A stretch of 64,000 nt of DNA from Pohlia nutans (taxonomy: Eukaryota > Streptophyta > Bryopsida > Bryales > Mniaceae): NCBI GenBank assembly GCA_022496805.1, contig CM040096.1, forward strand, positions 8,247,501 to 8,311,500. The letters run 5' to 3'. A model generated the notes under the pieces. The model made no database searches, was not told the DNA's origin, and worked only from the letters and a program-made list of their open reading frames with translations. Below, piece after piece: positions 11,151 through 23,410 of this stretch (positions are counted from its first letter, which is position 1; each line of letters begins with the position of its first letter). A program made the position numbers and the translations under genes.

Positions 11151-11401
11151 GGTCGGCCTATCCCGGTGGCGTGCCTAGACACAGGATCAAACCCAGTCAC
11201 CCAAGTTTAATTTCCGGAAATATAACTCATTTGGTTTTTATTTTTGGAACCCGACACTCCTATTTTTATTGTCCTGTGAGCCAGAATCTTGACTGACGCA
11301 GTACTAGAAGCCTGAGATTTCACGACTTACGAATTTCTCTAGTGTTGCAAGCAAGATGTAATTAGTCCACAAGCTCAGTACCAAGAGCAAGAATGAGCAT
11401 C

Positions 11402-11784
11402 TTAACCCTTAAACGACAACCCCAGCCCCACGGGCTTGGTTTAAAGGAATATTGGAGACAGAAGTTTCATTTCTCAACCAAATCAAGCGAGACTTGTTGC
11501 GTTGGAAAGCTACTGAAAAAGCGATTTAGATTCCAAATTTTCGCCTCATTTGAGAGATTGTGGAATCGTTGGTAAGCAATCAAAGTTATCAAATTGAACA
11601 AGTTTTGAGGTTGGGGCAGCTGAAGTTCAGCAGTGCCGCAGTGCTACAGTGCTACAGTGCTAGTTAGCAGTGCACTGCAGAGCCGTTTTTGGAAAATCAA
11701 AAATCAAAAATAAAAAAAAATCAAAAAAATTTAGATTCTTTCCGGGCTGCGCACCCAGGACCCAAATTGTCGTTTAAGGGTTAA
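11402..11784. mobile_element. TTAA-flanked element, 383 bp
   Basis: TTAA at both ends and perfect 14-bp inverted termini CCCTTAAACGACAA. No match to the interior of families A-G was seen. The short frame at 11393-11575 crosses the left end and is not taken as a gene. Sequence 11151-11401 and 11785-12700 holds no gene I can support, apart from a telo-box at about 11812-11824. Confidence 0.75.
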
Positions 11785-12701
11785 TCAGGTACTTGAGAGC
11801 AGTCTATCCTAAACCCTAAACCGTAGGGCTTTAGCAGTCACAATTATTAGGTTTGGGAGTTTTGAACGTGTTGCGTAAAACTCCTTACCCTTACGACTTA
11901 AGTAGTTCTGTGATTTTGAGCTAACGGTTTTCTGGCGTTCTGAATTCAATTGAAAGAGCGTTCCCCGCGCTCAACATTTGCATATTCACTCTAGGTTTTT
12001 AACTCTCATTCCAAACACTCTATTTGTGATGTTCAATGCGTGCCAGTGTGCATTAGGTGGACACGCCACAATGACAGAGTGTTGCTAGATTTCAATGTTA
12101 GAGTCAATTAGAGCTTGGCAAACGGAACTGTAAATTTCAGTGAAGAAAAATTTGGTTAGAATCATTCTTTAATTCTGCATCAAATGTGTTACCGGGCTAC
12201 CCCAAACCTCCGGACACTTGTAAAAGTGCTGAGGCTTATGTATTGGAACTGATTTCACTGAGCGTAGACGAGAATCTAACACTTACTTACCTAGAGCTAA
12301 AATTGCAGACGAGTGTAAGATTCTATCACAAAGCTACAAAGGAATTTTGTTTGAAATTTTGTCATCATTATAATTATTAATAAAGTGTTCAAATTGTATC
12401 CTCTCTTAATAAATTTGATTGTCTTTATCATGAAATAAAAAATAGCTCCAAATCTAGTTTATTATTTGAGCACCCCTGCATATTATGTAGGTGTTGCCAC
12501 CCCGAGGTAAAATCTAAACCTAGTAGACCATATGAACTAAGTTAAGACCAGGTCCATTTCCTAAGACTTACAGAACCGGCCTGGAGGCAGTCCAGAAGGG
12601 CGATATGGACTTCAAAGATTCAAAGAATGACCTGAAACCGTTTTGAAAGCAGGAGAGGCAGTAGGAGAAATTGAGAGGAGCCTGATCATTTCGACTGTGG
12701 A

Positions 12702-12720
12702 GTTTAGGGTTTAGGGTTTA
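12702..12720 (+). promoter_or_regulatory. Telo-box array upstream of NLE start
   Basis: TTTAGGGTTTAGGGTTTA lies 15-33 bases before the ATG. Complementary copies (ctaaaccctaaaccctaaac) open intron 1 at 12895-12914, and another (tttagggttt) lies in intron 3 near 13603. Telo-boxes are known in plants near genes of translation and ribosome assembly, which fits the NLE product. Confidence 0.6.
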
Positions 12721-12734
12721 GTGAGCTGAGAAGG

Positions 12735-15700
12735 ATGGGGACATCAAATCCGCTGGCAATACCGGCAAACAATATCATCTGCTCGCTCACGGACCCGGAG
12801 GGTCGTAGTTTGGGAGCTCCGCTTGACCTTCCTCAGGATGCCGGTCCTAGAGAGCTCGACCTCCTCATCAATACCCTTCTTCAAAACGTAAGTTCTAAAC
12901 CCTAAACCCTAAACTCTACTTTGAAAATTTCTCCACAGCTCATGAATTGTGCGACCTCGACAATGAGCACTCTGAATGGAAATTGAGGGTTGTAACGTGT
13001 GGTTTCAGGAAGAGAAGCTGCCTTACGCGTTCTACATCTATGATAAAGAAGTCGTTGGAAGTTTGGGTGCCCATCTACTGCAAAATAAAGGTGACGAAAG
13101 CTTCCCTCCCGTGAATCAGAATTTTTTTCCAGGAGGGATTCTTCTGTCTTGAGATTCACTGTCATTAACCCCTAAGCGGCCACTGTGTATTTTCTGCAGT
13201 GTAAGAAAATTGGACCCCTGCTGGAAAGCATCTGTTTGAGTGAAAATGACTTCAGTTTGACACGATCGACACTGCTGATCTTGTAGTGTAGAAGAAGAGT
13301 TTTAAAATGATGTATTGCAATCAGAAAACCGAGGTAAAATGAGAAAATGCCACCGTTGCAAAGCTCAGTGATGCAGATGGCCATATTGGGCGTTTTAGAC
13401 GCTTCGGGGTTAATTTGAGATTTCCAAGAGGTATAAACCCTGCACAAGGCTCTAACATTTCAAGGCTCGTGGTTGTTACAGTGTCCGTGGAGCAGGTACT
13501 GCAAATAGTATATCAACCGCAGGCTGTTTTCCGTATCAAGCCTGTAACGCGCTGTTCTGCTAGCATACCTGGTGAGTATTTGTTGAACGGTTGGGTTTAA
13601 GGTTTAGGGTTTGAGATCCAACACGATTTTACTCTAACACCTGTTTTGAATGTGTTTCTGTGGCAGGTCATTCGGAAGCAGTGTTGTCTGTGCAATTTAG
13701 TCCAGATAGTCGAATGCTAGCCAGTGGGTCAGGTGACACCACCGTCCGGTTTTGGGACATCTATACACAAACGCCTCTCTTCACTTGCACTGGTAAGGTT
13801 TGGACTCTGCATGGATGTTTACATGGAGTATGTATGTGTGTTTACGAGGAGTATGTATGTGTGTTTACGAGGAGTATGTATGTATGTAGCTCTTAACTCT
13901 CTTTCACCTCAATTAATGTCTGTAATTTTACTACTGCGGTCCTGACTTCTTGTTGAATTGTCATGAGCATTAAATATTTGCGTCACTTTAAGCATTTGAA
14001 CATGTCTCGGAGTGTGATTTTTGGGAGATTAGTATAGAGATCACTTTGGGTACAAGAAAGGACAGTAATCAACCCCACTTCAAAGATTAGTGGTTATAGA
14101 GATTTAGCCAAGAATGCTTAACATGTACCAAAACAAACTTAGACTCTTCATAACTTTGCATATAATATTCAAATGACACATTCTATACTGAGTTGAAATC
14201 CTCTTTCTGTTGCCGACAAGAAAATAAGAATTATTTTTGAGTCCGGTTTTAGTATCTTCTAGTTGAGTGCGTCATGTGACTGAGATCAGCTGTGGTGGTG
14301 GAACAGGACATAAGAACTGGGTGCTATGCATCGCATGGTCACCAGATGGCAAGATGCTTGTGAGTGGAAGCAAAGATGGGGAACTGAGGTTGTGGGATCC
14401 TACAACAGGCAAGGCTATTGGCAATCCCTTGACAGTATGTTTCTCCTTCATTAACCTGTAGTAAAGAGTTGGGAAGGTACAAATGCTAATGATAGGGCTT
14501 CAGACATGATTTGTTACTCTCGCAGGAACTATGCCTACTTTGAGTTATGGGCCAGAATGCGCACAATTCAAGGATACAGAATCACAGTCTCCATGGGGCT
14601 GGAGGAATCCATCCTTAGTTTTTTCCTTATGCATGATTGCAGGGGCACAAAAAGTGGATAACAGCAGTTGCATGGGAACCAGCCCATCTTCAGTCGCCAA
14701 GCCGACGATTTGCCAGTGCTAGTAAAGATGGTGATATTCGTATCTGGGATACCACCCTGCACAAAACAGTCATGTGCCTTACTGGTCACACCCTTGCAGC
14801 GACGTGTGTCAAAGTGGAGTGGTGAAGGTTTTATTTATTCTAGGTACGCCTCTCACGTGATTATAACACAATGGAAAGATCTTTTGTTTTGTTTTCGTTC
14901 TTCTGTCACAGTGAATGAAACTTACGGATCATATTTTATTGACGTTTGATGTGCAGTTCTCAAGATATGCACTATAAAAGTTTGGGAGACCACACAAGGG
15001 AAGCTTATTCGGGAGCTGAAGGTATGTCATCCTGTCCTGTGTCGATTGTGAAGGCTGTGAGAAACTATTTCCAGATTATTTTAGTGAGAACATGGAAGAC
15101 AGCATATGTAAGATCATGCGTTTTGTTTTGCCAATTAAACTAGGCATGAGGTCGAGTGATATTGGTGACGGTGCTGTTTGTAGAAACGGTGAATTCCAGC
15201 ACTTGGATGAATGCTAAATTTTATCATTGGAGACTGTATTTCTAATGTTTCATCTTTTGTCGAATCAGGGACATGGTCATTGGGTAAACACACTGGCACT
15301 GAGCACAGAGTACGTATTGCGGACTGGAGCATTTGATCACACTGGAAAACAATATAAATCCGCAGAAGAGATGAAAGAGGTATCAATCTAAGTTATCACG
15401 AATGACTCTTTTGTTTTTTCAGTCATAGGATTTCAGAATGTGACTAAAGATCTCATGTATTGTGGTTTGTTTGACATGTGTACCGTATCCTTTTGTTTCT
15501 AGATCGGAAGTTTCTCAAACAGCTTAGTAGAGTTCAGATTTGTTTGTTATTGTTATGCTGGAAATTTAGCTAGCCATTTGTAGTGCCAACCGCACTCTCG
15601 TAAGGTGATGATCTTGGACTTTCACAAATCTGACACCGGGTTCATTTTAGGCAGCATTGGTTCGATATAAGGCAGTGAAACGTGATTCCCAGGAGCGTCT

Positions 15701-18700
15701 GGTATCAGGATCAGACGATTTCACTATGTTTTTGTGGGAGCCAGGAACCAGCAAACAACCAAAAGCCAGGATGACAGGCCACCAACAGGTAATGATCTGT
15801 CTCTCGCCTCTAATATCTCTGGAAAATCACTGATGAAAAGTGGCATTTTTTGTCAAGGTTTTCAGTAAAATTAGACTGTAAGTTCTAGACAACATCATAA
15901 AGAGAATCTTGCTTGAGGTCTCCCTATAGTCACAATGATCATATGGTAGGCCTCACAATACATCAGAAGGCCTTTGTGTTATCATTGTTAGACCCCCAAG
16001 AATCATGTGCAAGGTTCTTTTATGATGTTGTCTATAAGTTCATGAAACAGTCTAACTTTACTGAACACCCTGTTGATTGTACTTTTGTGATGAACATGAG
16101 CTTTTTTATTCTATTTTCATATTTTTGGGACAGGAGGGCAAACATGAGCATTTGTGTCGTCTCTGTTCTGTTTTTTGATGTAGGTTGAATAATAGAATCA
16201 CAGTTGTACCTTCTCGAATTCTGTGTTTATTTTATTTTTGTATGTTTTATTATTATTATTATTATTATTATTAGTTTATGTTCCGCCACAGTCTGAATGG
16301 AAAGGATATGTTGTGCAGTTGGTCAACCATGTGTATTTCTCTCCTGATGGACGCTGGATTGCTAGTGCTTCATTCGACAAGTCTGTCAAGCTCTGGGATG
16401 GATATTCAGGCAAATTTATTGCCACCTTCCGCGGCCATGTGGGTCCTGTATATCAAATCAGGTCAGCTGGACTTTGGATCTTTCATCTTGTCCAAAATGA
16501 CTGTTTGGTGAGGAATATGATCTATATATAAGTAGATGTATAACCACATACAGTACTAGTAGAATGTGTAACATCCACTGCTGCGATACATCTACTAGTA
16601 AAACCTTTGATCCTTCATAACTTTTGCATACAATATCCAAACAACCCATTCTTTTGTATGTTGGAATTGTTTTTAGTTGCCAACAAGAATATTATATAAA
16701 ATATGTTAATTCTAATAATAGTAACTACAGCGGGTGATTGAGTGGAGAGATGCTTGTGACCACTTCGTACTCTTGTTGCTCATATTTAACCCCTAAACGT
16801 ACCGATCCTTTGGACACAAGTAGATGCTAGCCTCAAAGATAGATATTAGCATGGCTCAGATGTACAGTACCCACCAATAAGTTTACGTTCACTCAGCTTT
16901 TCAAAGAATTGAATCAAATAATTAAATTTATAAAAAAATATCAATATTAATATTAAGATATATTAAACCATTTGAAGTGTGAAAATTACTTCTTTGGACA
17001 ATTTTTGGATCAGATATTAAAAAAATATAAAACTTATATTCAAATTGAACATTTCTGAACTGAAAACTTCAAACATTGATATTTTAGTAAATATGACCTC
17101 AAAGCTCATAATTTTTTTTCCACATAATTCTACAAAGGATTTGCGTTCTTTCCATTGAAATTTTTATAAACCATAAGTAACAAAATTTGATTTCATAGTT
17201 GTTTGAATTAAGGGTAAAAAATAAAGGTTTGAATTTCAAATAAAAATAGATTTAAAAAAAAATCTTTTATTATCAAAACTCAATTATATGTATGGTTCAT
17301 CTTGTGCACTACAACTTGTCCAAATTAGGCTCAAAGCTTATAATTTTTGTAATTTTTATTGGCAGTTCTCTGAAAAGTTGAATGAATGTAAACTTGTTGG
17401 TGGGTACTGTACATGAGGTGTACATGAGAGGACCATTGCAAGCATAAAATCTACTTAACAAATTTGACATACTTGCAGTTGGAGGCCTCTCCAAAATTAT
17501 CAACAACTCCTCATCACAAGAGAACTATTGTAATTGGTAGAGAATTTAATACTCTTACAAAGGTGACTTGGATGAAAGTCATCCGAAATTGTATGAGAAA
17601 CTTGCAAGGCTTTGAATCTGTTTGTGATCCAGTTTCTGGACGCTGGGACGTTTAGGGGTTAAGTAGCTTTTCCATCACTTATACTTTCTACTTATGCATG
17701 GGTACTTTCTACTTCTACATGTTCTGCATGGGTGCTAATTTTTTTGAACTTACCAGCATAATCTAGCAAAAAAATCACACTAGACAGTCATTCTGGAACA
17801 TGGAGTAGAAACGGAATTGGCAGCATTGTTTGGCACTGTAACCTGATTTTATTGTTGAAGTTTAATATGGAACAGACTTTAAGCGGTCTCTAATCTCTTA
17901 GAATGGTATGCAACAGTTGGTCTGCGGATAGCAGGCTATTAGTCAGTGGGAGCAAAGATTCGACAATGAAGGTACACACCTTACCTTCAACAATTCTGTA
18001 TATGCCGCGTGTAAATCTTCTCTGTAACCCCCCAAGTTCCTAAATGACCAACAGTGGTCAGTTCTATATCTACTAGCGTTGAAATAATTCATCTACGGAA
18101 GCTTGCAATTGAAGAAGGTAACAAAACGTACCAACTGCAAGCAGAAATCGTCTATATTTTTGAATGATAGAGATATGTTTTGAAAGTTACTACAATCAAT
18201 TATTAGTTTCCAAAGTGGACTGTTTCAGCAATTTTTAGCTTGGGCATTTACGAATTAATCCTGAAGTACTCAAATGGTCAAAAGTGGTGGCTTTCATATA
18301 TGTTTGAGTTGAAATGAATCATGTAAAGAAGGTAGCGAAATATACAAATAGCAAGAAGAAAACATTGTCCTGCATTTTTTAATGATTGACTTTTTTTTGA
18401 GGGTACTATAATCAACTGTTACCGGCTTCTAATTTTTAGTTGAGGCACCCAGTGAGGGGTTGAAGCAAAGGCATTACCCTGAACCCCTTATGACTGCTAT
18501 CGTTTTTGCAGATGTGGGATATGAGGACACAAAAGCTACGAGAAGACCTTCCAGGCCATGCTGATGAGGTAGAGTCGTTCTATAGAGATTTTGAAACTGT
18601 TACTACGGTAGTCTTCTTATTGAAGAGTTGTGATTTGACTCATTTTGGTGTGCTTTTTTTTTTTGTTGGATGAAAAATGAAGATGACAATGAATTGGCTT

Positions 18701-18788
18701 TCAGGTTTTTGCTGTGGACTGGAGTGCTGATGGTGAAAAGGTCGCCTCTGGAGGCAGGGACCGTGTTCTTAAGCTGTGGATGAGCTAA
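12735..18788 (+). CDS. NLE1: Notchless-like WD40 ribosome assembly factor, two frame breaks
   Basis: Thirteen exons: 12735-12887, 13009-13090, 13482-13571, 13667-13792, 14307-14434, 14643-14843, 14957-15021, 15269-15379, 15651-15788, 16319-16461, 17917-17971, 18512-18568, 18705-18788. All introns are GT-AG and all phases agree except as noted. The product, about 476 residues after allowing for the breaks, has an N-terminal NLE domain (to about residue 100; VLQIVYQPQAVFRI) and WD repeats ending GSGDTTVRFWD, GSKDGELRLWD, ASKDGDIRIWD, GSDDFTMFLWE, ASFDKSVKLWD and GGRDRVLKLW. NLE1/Rsa4 acts in the nucleus, binding the AAA-ATPase midasin to mature the 60S subunit. One extra base in exon 6 (14811-14814) turns CVKWSGEG into a stop, and another in exon 7 (14965-14968) breaks SQD-CTIKVWE. 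Either assembly errors or a recently disabled copy. An alternative acceptor at 16292 would add nine residues in frame. Confidence 0.93.
13165..13413. mobile_element. TTAA-flanked element in NLE intron 2
   Basis: 249 bp, TTAA at both ends, termini CCCCTAAGCGGC and, in reverse complement, CCCCGAAGCGTC. It occupies most of intron 2. Confidence 0.75.
13814..13885. repeat. Tandem 23-bp repeat in NLE intron 4
   Basis: About three units of gtttac(a/g)(t/a)ggagtatgtatgtgt. Confidence 0.8.
16245..16275. repeat. (ATT)n microsatellite in NLE intron 9
   Basis: About nine ATT units shortly before the alternative and main acceptors of exon 10. A similar run lies at 41745-41777. Confidence 0.9.
16786..17662. 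mobile_element. TTAA-flanked element in NLE intron 10
   Basis: 877 bp between TTAA sites, termini CCCCTAAACGT and, in reverse complement, CCCCTAAACGTCCC. It carries a nested inverted-repeat element. Confidence 0.8.
16865..17409. mobile_element. Nested TA-flanked inverted-repeat element
   Basis: About 50-bp inverted ends beginning CAGTACCCACCAA(T/C)AAGTT, each preceded by TA, lie inside the TTAA element of intron 10. TA flanks suggest Tc1/mariner ancestry. It inserted after the host element. Confidence 0.65.
18036..18440. repeat. Diverged tandem duplication in NLE intron 11
   Basis: Two units of about 200 bp share ctaaatg(a/g)(c/t)ca, gttgaaat, gaagaaggta, aatgat and actataatcaa phrases. Both lie between exons 11 and 12. 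Confidence 0.55.
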
Positions 18789-19938
18789 ACACTCCACTTG
18801 CCCTATTGCTTAAATTAGTTATGCTGACCCAAGGAAGCGTTCTTGTAGTTGTGCCTAAAGGAAAGGTAAAGGCCTGATAGTTTCAGGATGATAACTCATT
18901 TTGGGGATGCTTTAAAAGCACTTTATGGGATGGTTTCAGAGCAGGTTTACATAGCAAGAATGGATGCAGGGACGGAATTGGGTGTTTCTACCTTACTAAA
19001 GTGTAATGTCACACAACATATTCAATTTTATAATGTTACGTTCAAGCTTCAAGGCCATTGGGTCACTCTCTCATAGTTATTATTTTTAAACAAAGTTTTA
19101 TTTTTAGTGCCATGGGCCTTATTGGTACTTTAAAGCAGATTCTAATGCATTTTATCATGCATTATTTGAACACCATATGCATAAGTTATGAATTTTCAAA
19201 CTATTTGTTACAAGAGTATTCAAAATTAATGTATCCGTAAGCTTACATAGCCTTTCATCAGCCTTTTTTGTTTTTAACAAATCAATGCACAAAAACATGT
19301 GCCAAGGCCAACATTAAGCATTGGTCCTAAAACTGGCTACGAGGTTGATAAGCTACTTAGAACCTATTAACCGAAAAAGAAAAAAGAAGGATTGATTCTC
19401 ATTTTTAGATTGTCTAAAGTTTGCGTAATCTATATTTCGTTGTAGTGTTGCTTTTGGATTCAAATGTAGGGGTTGTTTTTGGTGTTAAAGATGATAGATT
19501 ATAGGCGCACATACCTAACTCCTATACATCCTCTGTTGTGAAATAAATGCATGTGGGAACATTTTTTTGTTCCATAATAAAACGACTGTTAATCCTAAAC
19601 CGCTCGCTTATTGAGCTTGATCTTACGTTGTCGAGTGCTATACATTGCATTAATTAACCAATGACACCATGTATATGTAATATCACTTGTCGATTTCTTC
19701 ATGCATTTGTAATTTATAGGGCCTTTTTATTTTGGAAGAGAGGAAGTGACAACATTGGTCCGACTCCGAGGAGAACTTTTAGAGCCTCCTTACATGCAAG
19801 CCTGGGGGTCATAGTGCTACACGGTCCACCTGCAATTCCACTTTTATGTGGACACGATGAATGGAGTTTAAACCAATAAGAACTCTACATGTTTTGTTTG
19901 CACTCTTATTTTGGATACCCAAAAACCTTGCCACCAAT
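18789..19938. other. NLE 3' flank, no further gene seen
   Basis: AT-rich DNA after the NLE stop. The NLE 3' UTR must end here, but no single poly(A) signal stands out. Open frames are short and unsupported. Confidence 0.4.
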
Positions 19939-20146
19939 ATAGTATAATAGAGCAATGAGAGCCAACACCCTTTTGCAATGGGACCACAGTCTAGTTACAA
20001 TTAGAAACTAAGTTTATATGGCAGTCCCAAAATTCATGGAATACAAATGGCATTCGTTCATTACTTAGAAAAGTGGATTTAAGTAAAGATTATCTTTCGA
20101 TACAATTTTGAAAAGGGTGGCCCGTTGCACTGCTCTATTATGCTAT
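19939..20146 (+). mobile_element. Family L MITE, copy 1
   Basis: Ends ATAGTATAATAGAGCAATG and, in reverse complement, ATAGCATAATAGAGCAGTG. The interior (gccaacacccttttgcaatg) matches in reverse the copy at 43694-43902. Confidence 0.65.
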
Positions 20147-20208
20147 GAATGGAGTTGGCCACCAATTTCGGTTTTAAAATCATCACCAATATTGAGAGGG
20201 ATGTTCAG

Positions 20209-20522
20209 AACATTTAGTAACCTTCAAGAAGGCTGCCTTTTAGTTTCATCTACCTTTATATATAGAATGATCAGTGATCTGTAATTGAATGGGTTATTGA
20301 ATCAAATAAACAATCACAAGACACTATTGAATTGTGACTGAGTGAGTGCTTTCGATTACTGTTCACCATGGTGAATTGCTCTTACTTAATGCCACCTGCC
20401 CCCATAGCTACTGATGTGATGTGGAATATCCTGCATCATTTCATTGGGGGATGAAATGATGTGGAATATTCCACATCCTTATGTTGAGGGAAGGCAGCAG
20501 TCACAAAAGCTACTGAATGTTA
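20209..20522. mobile_element. Family X MITE, copy 1
   Basis: Ends AACATTTAGTAACCTTC and, in reverse complement, AACATTCAGTAGCTTTTG. A shorter copy is at 48003-48157, and single ends occur near 48745 and 50371. The interior holds a 20-bp palindromic stretch with gatgtggaatat. Sequence 20523-21116 has no supported gene. Confidence 0.55.
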
Positions 20523-21116
20523 TGTTGGTATATTTTGTGCTACAACGGACGGTTAGCTATGCTCTTGATGTTATTAGAAGCCTTGATCCCTACTACACAT
20601 GCTTCTCTCATGGTTGCAATTCTTTCAATTTCTTATTGATTAAAGTTGAGTTTCTTGTTGAAAAAAACTAAAAAGAAAACACCAAAACCGAGGCAGATCT
20701 TCCTCCTGAGCACTGCTGTTTTTTGAATTTGTGATGCATATTTATTGATGTGATCAAGGTGAGTTTTCACAAAACCATGGTTGCCATTGGATTCTCCAAT
20801 TGCCGTGAGCTGTTATGTAATTGTGCCACATTTTATTAAACCCACAATTGATCTGGAGCAATGTGCAGTCCGCACAACCACCCAGTGATTGTGGGTTTGG
20901 TGTTTTTGTCTGTATTACTAGTAGTAAGAAATCCAGTCCTCTTTTTAGGCCTGCGTGAATAAAGTGTTTGATCAACCCACCCTTGGTTCGATGCCCACCA
21001 AACAAAGAACCATTGGTGCATGAATAGTTCAGTGATTACAATCACGTGTAATTCCCAATCTGTTTTTATCACCCAGCCTTAGAGTACACTCAAAACTCTT
21101 TTATATCACCCATTTG

Positions 21117-21694
21117 GTTACATGACTAAACGTCCAACTGTCCAGAAGGTGAACGATGTACAGAATCAAACACACTTTTCTCATCCGTCATTGATTTTTT
21201 GCAGTGTGGGTCTTTTATTGTATATTTTATGGGAAGTTAGCTTCATGCATGTGTGATCCGATTAGAAAGGGGATGATTTGTGAAATTTTTACTCCTCATT
21301 TCATGTTGTAGTGATTCACCCAAAATTTTGAAGATTCTAGTGTAAAAGTGCTCTTACAAAAGTCAACTCATAAAATTAAGCAACCAAAAAAAATCCAATA
21401 ACCACGACACTTAGAGAATTACATTTCAACCAATCACAACAAATTTCATGTACAAATTGTCAATATCTAATTCGTAATCAAGTTAAAAAAAGAATTTTGA
21501 ATTTCAAGTTTCAAATTTTATACAAAATATTGGTGATAGCAATCGTAGATTTAACTATATGAATAAAAGCAAAAGTTCATAATGTACAACTTTTATTCAT
21601 GTATAAGGTTAAAAATATCCCTCCTAGTAACATTTTATAAGACATCTTTGAAATTCTCCAAATCTAGAGAGGGGTGAGGACGTTTAGGGGTTAA
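21117..21694 (+). mobile_element. TTAA-flanked element, family A
   Basis: The right end gaggacgtttaggggttaa is intact. The left end is mutated (ttacatgactaaacgtcc). The interior matches 38511-39084 and 49513-50090 throughout, including tcatccgtcat, aatcaccaat-like and cttttattcat phrases. Confidence 0.7.
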
Positions 21695-21789
21695 AAGGAT
21701 TTTTGACATTGTTGTAGAGAGTGAAACTGACAACACTCTTCATTCTATTTGACATGTGAAAAGTATCCTATAACATGTGCTCACAATGG

Positions 21790-22354
21790 CAAATATTCTT
21801 CAGATTCAGCAGTTTTGCAAAGATGCATCATAAAATGCAATCCAGAGGGGTTATTTTGCACTTGACGTATGAATAAAAGTTGTACATTATAAATTTTAGA
21901 TTCTATCCATATGGTTATATCTATGATTGCAATCACCAATGTTTTTGTATAAAATTTGAAACAACTAAATTCAAAATTCTTTTGTAATTTGATTAGAAAT
22001 AAGATATTGACAATTTGTGGCTAAAATTTGTTGTAATGGGTTGAAATGTAATTCTCTAAGTGTAGTGGTTTTTGGAATTTTTTTGGTTGCTTAATTTTAT
22101 GAGTTTGATTTTTGCAAAAGCACTTTTGATTCATTTTGAACTAAGATCTTTAATTTTTTTTGATAGAAATGTGTGGCATAGAATGAGGCATAGACTTTTC
22201 ACAAATCATCCCCTTTCTAATCGGATCACACATGAATGAAGCTATCTTGCCATAGAATTTTGTAATATTTTTTTTACTTGCAAAAAGTGCATGACGAATG
22301 AGAAAACCAATTTCAATTATGTACATCATGCCAAAAACGCATGATTACACAGTT
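21790..22354 (-). mobile_element. TTAA element family A, inverted copy
   Basis: The reverse complement of family A, ending cagttaggggttag at its outer end (TTAA mutated to TTAG). Its inner end is lost. With the copy at 21117-21694 it makes a 1.2-kb inverted repeat. Confidence 0.65.
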
Positions 22355-22462
22355 AGGGGTTAGAAATTTGACATGTCTCTAGTAGAAAAGTTGTACTAGA
22401 AATATTGGAATGTGATATTGGAGAGTGTGTTAATAATGAGTTGAGAGAGTACAATAACACTA

Positions 22463-22782
22463 CATTTAATGGCGTCATTAGTGTCTGGAGATAATTGATG
22501 TCTTTTACCACAATTCGTTCAAAAGTGAAGAGATATGGTGTCCCTTGACACTACATAGGAGTTTATCACTTAGTGTCATTCCCACTTTTATTGAGAGTGT
22601 CTTGTTCTTTTCAAGTTATGAGAGTGGCATGAGGTGGCATGCCATGTTTATTATAAAGTTGTCATATGTCATTGGAACAATACATTCATTTTTTTTCTTA
22701 CGAGGACACTATATCTCCCTAAAATTAAATAGTGTCCGGATTTGAGAAAAATTGTCCTGGACACTAAATACGCCATTCATTG
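22463..22782 (+). mobile_element. TA-flanked MITE, family J
   Basis: 320 bp, TA on both sides, ends CATTTAATGGCGT and, in reverse complement, CAATGAATGGCGT, each followed by ttagtgtc. The second copy at 35177-35493 is inverted. TA duplication suggests Tc1/mariner. Confidence 0.7.
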
Positions 22783-23097
22783 TACTGTGGTAGAAAAGAG
22801 GTACTTGGACTCCCCTATTCATTGGCAAAAGGTCGCCGGTTGGAGTGACCCTTTTTCTTGTCTTTTGGAGCAAATGAAGAATTCATTGCAAAAAGAGAAC
22901 ACTGTCAGGGAAAAGTATCCAAACCTTCGCTCAGGTGTGACCTTTTGGCTTCATTGAGGTTAACAAAGGCTCTTCCCCAGTTGAAGGAAAGTTGGGACTT
23001 TGGCCTTCACACTATGAAGCCCCAAATCCAATGTTTTCAGTCTTTTTATTACACTTCTACAACCCTAAGAAAATGAGATTTCACCTCAACCGGAACT

Positions 23098-23335
23098 TTA
23101 ACCCCTAAACGACCAAGCATTCATGGTTTTAAAATGTTAAATTTAATTGATCATATTGTGAAAAATATAATTTAGATGTGATCAAATTTTATAACACTAG
23201 AATCAATGAAGAACATTACATGTGTTGGTCAAATAATAAATAATTTTGAACAAAAAGAAGTCCACATAGGACCTATTTAAAAGTGCTAAAAAAAACATGA
23301 GGCCCAATTTGGGCTTTTTGGTCCTTTAGGGTTAA
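23098..23335 (+). mobile_element. TTAA-flanked element, family B, intact
   Basis: 238 bp, TTAA at both ends, termini CCCCTAAACGACCAA and, in reverse complement, CCCTAAAGGACCAA. Best preserved copy of family B. Confidence 0.8.
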
Positions 23336-23410
23336 AGAGTTGGGACTTGGGACGTAGTGTGAAGCACCTTTGAACTTTGGGATTCACTCACAAGGCTCTT
23401 CCACAATTGC

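Noticed and set aside
14811..14843. A tiny 30-base intron to explain the NLE frame break
   Set aside because: The segment encodes the conserved SGEG-IYS of the WD repeat after shifting frame, and 30 bases is too short for a plant intron.
20985..21003. ggttcgatgccc as a tRNA B box
   Set aside because: No A box or acceptor pairing at the right distance; it is unlikely to be a tRNA.
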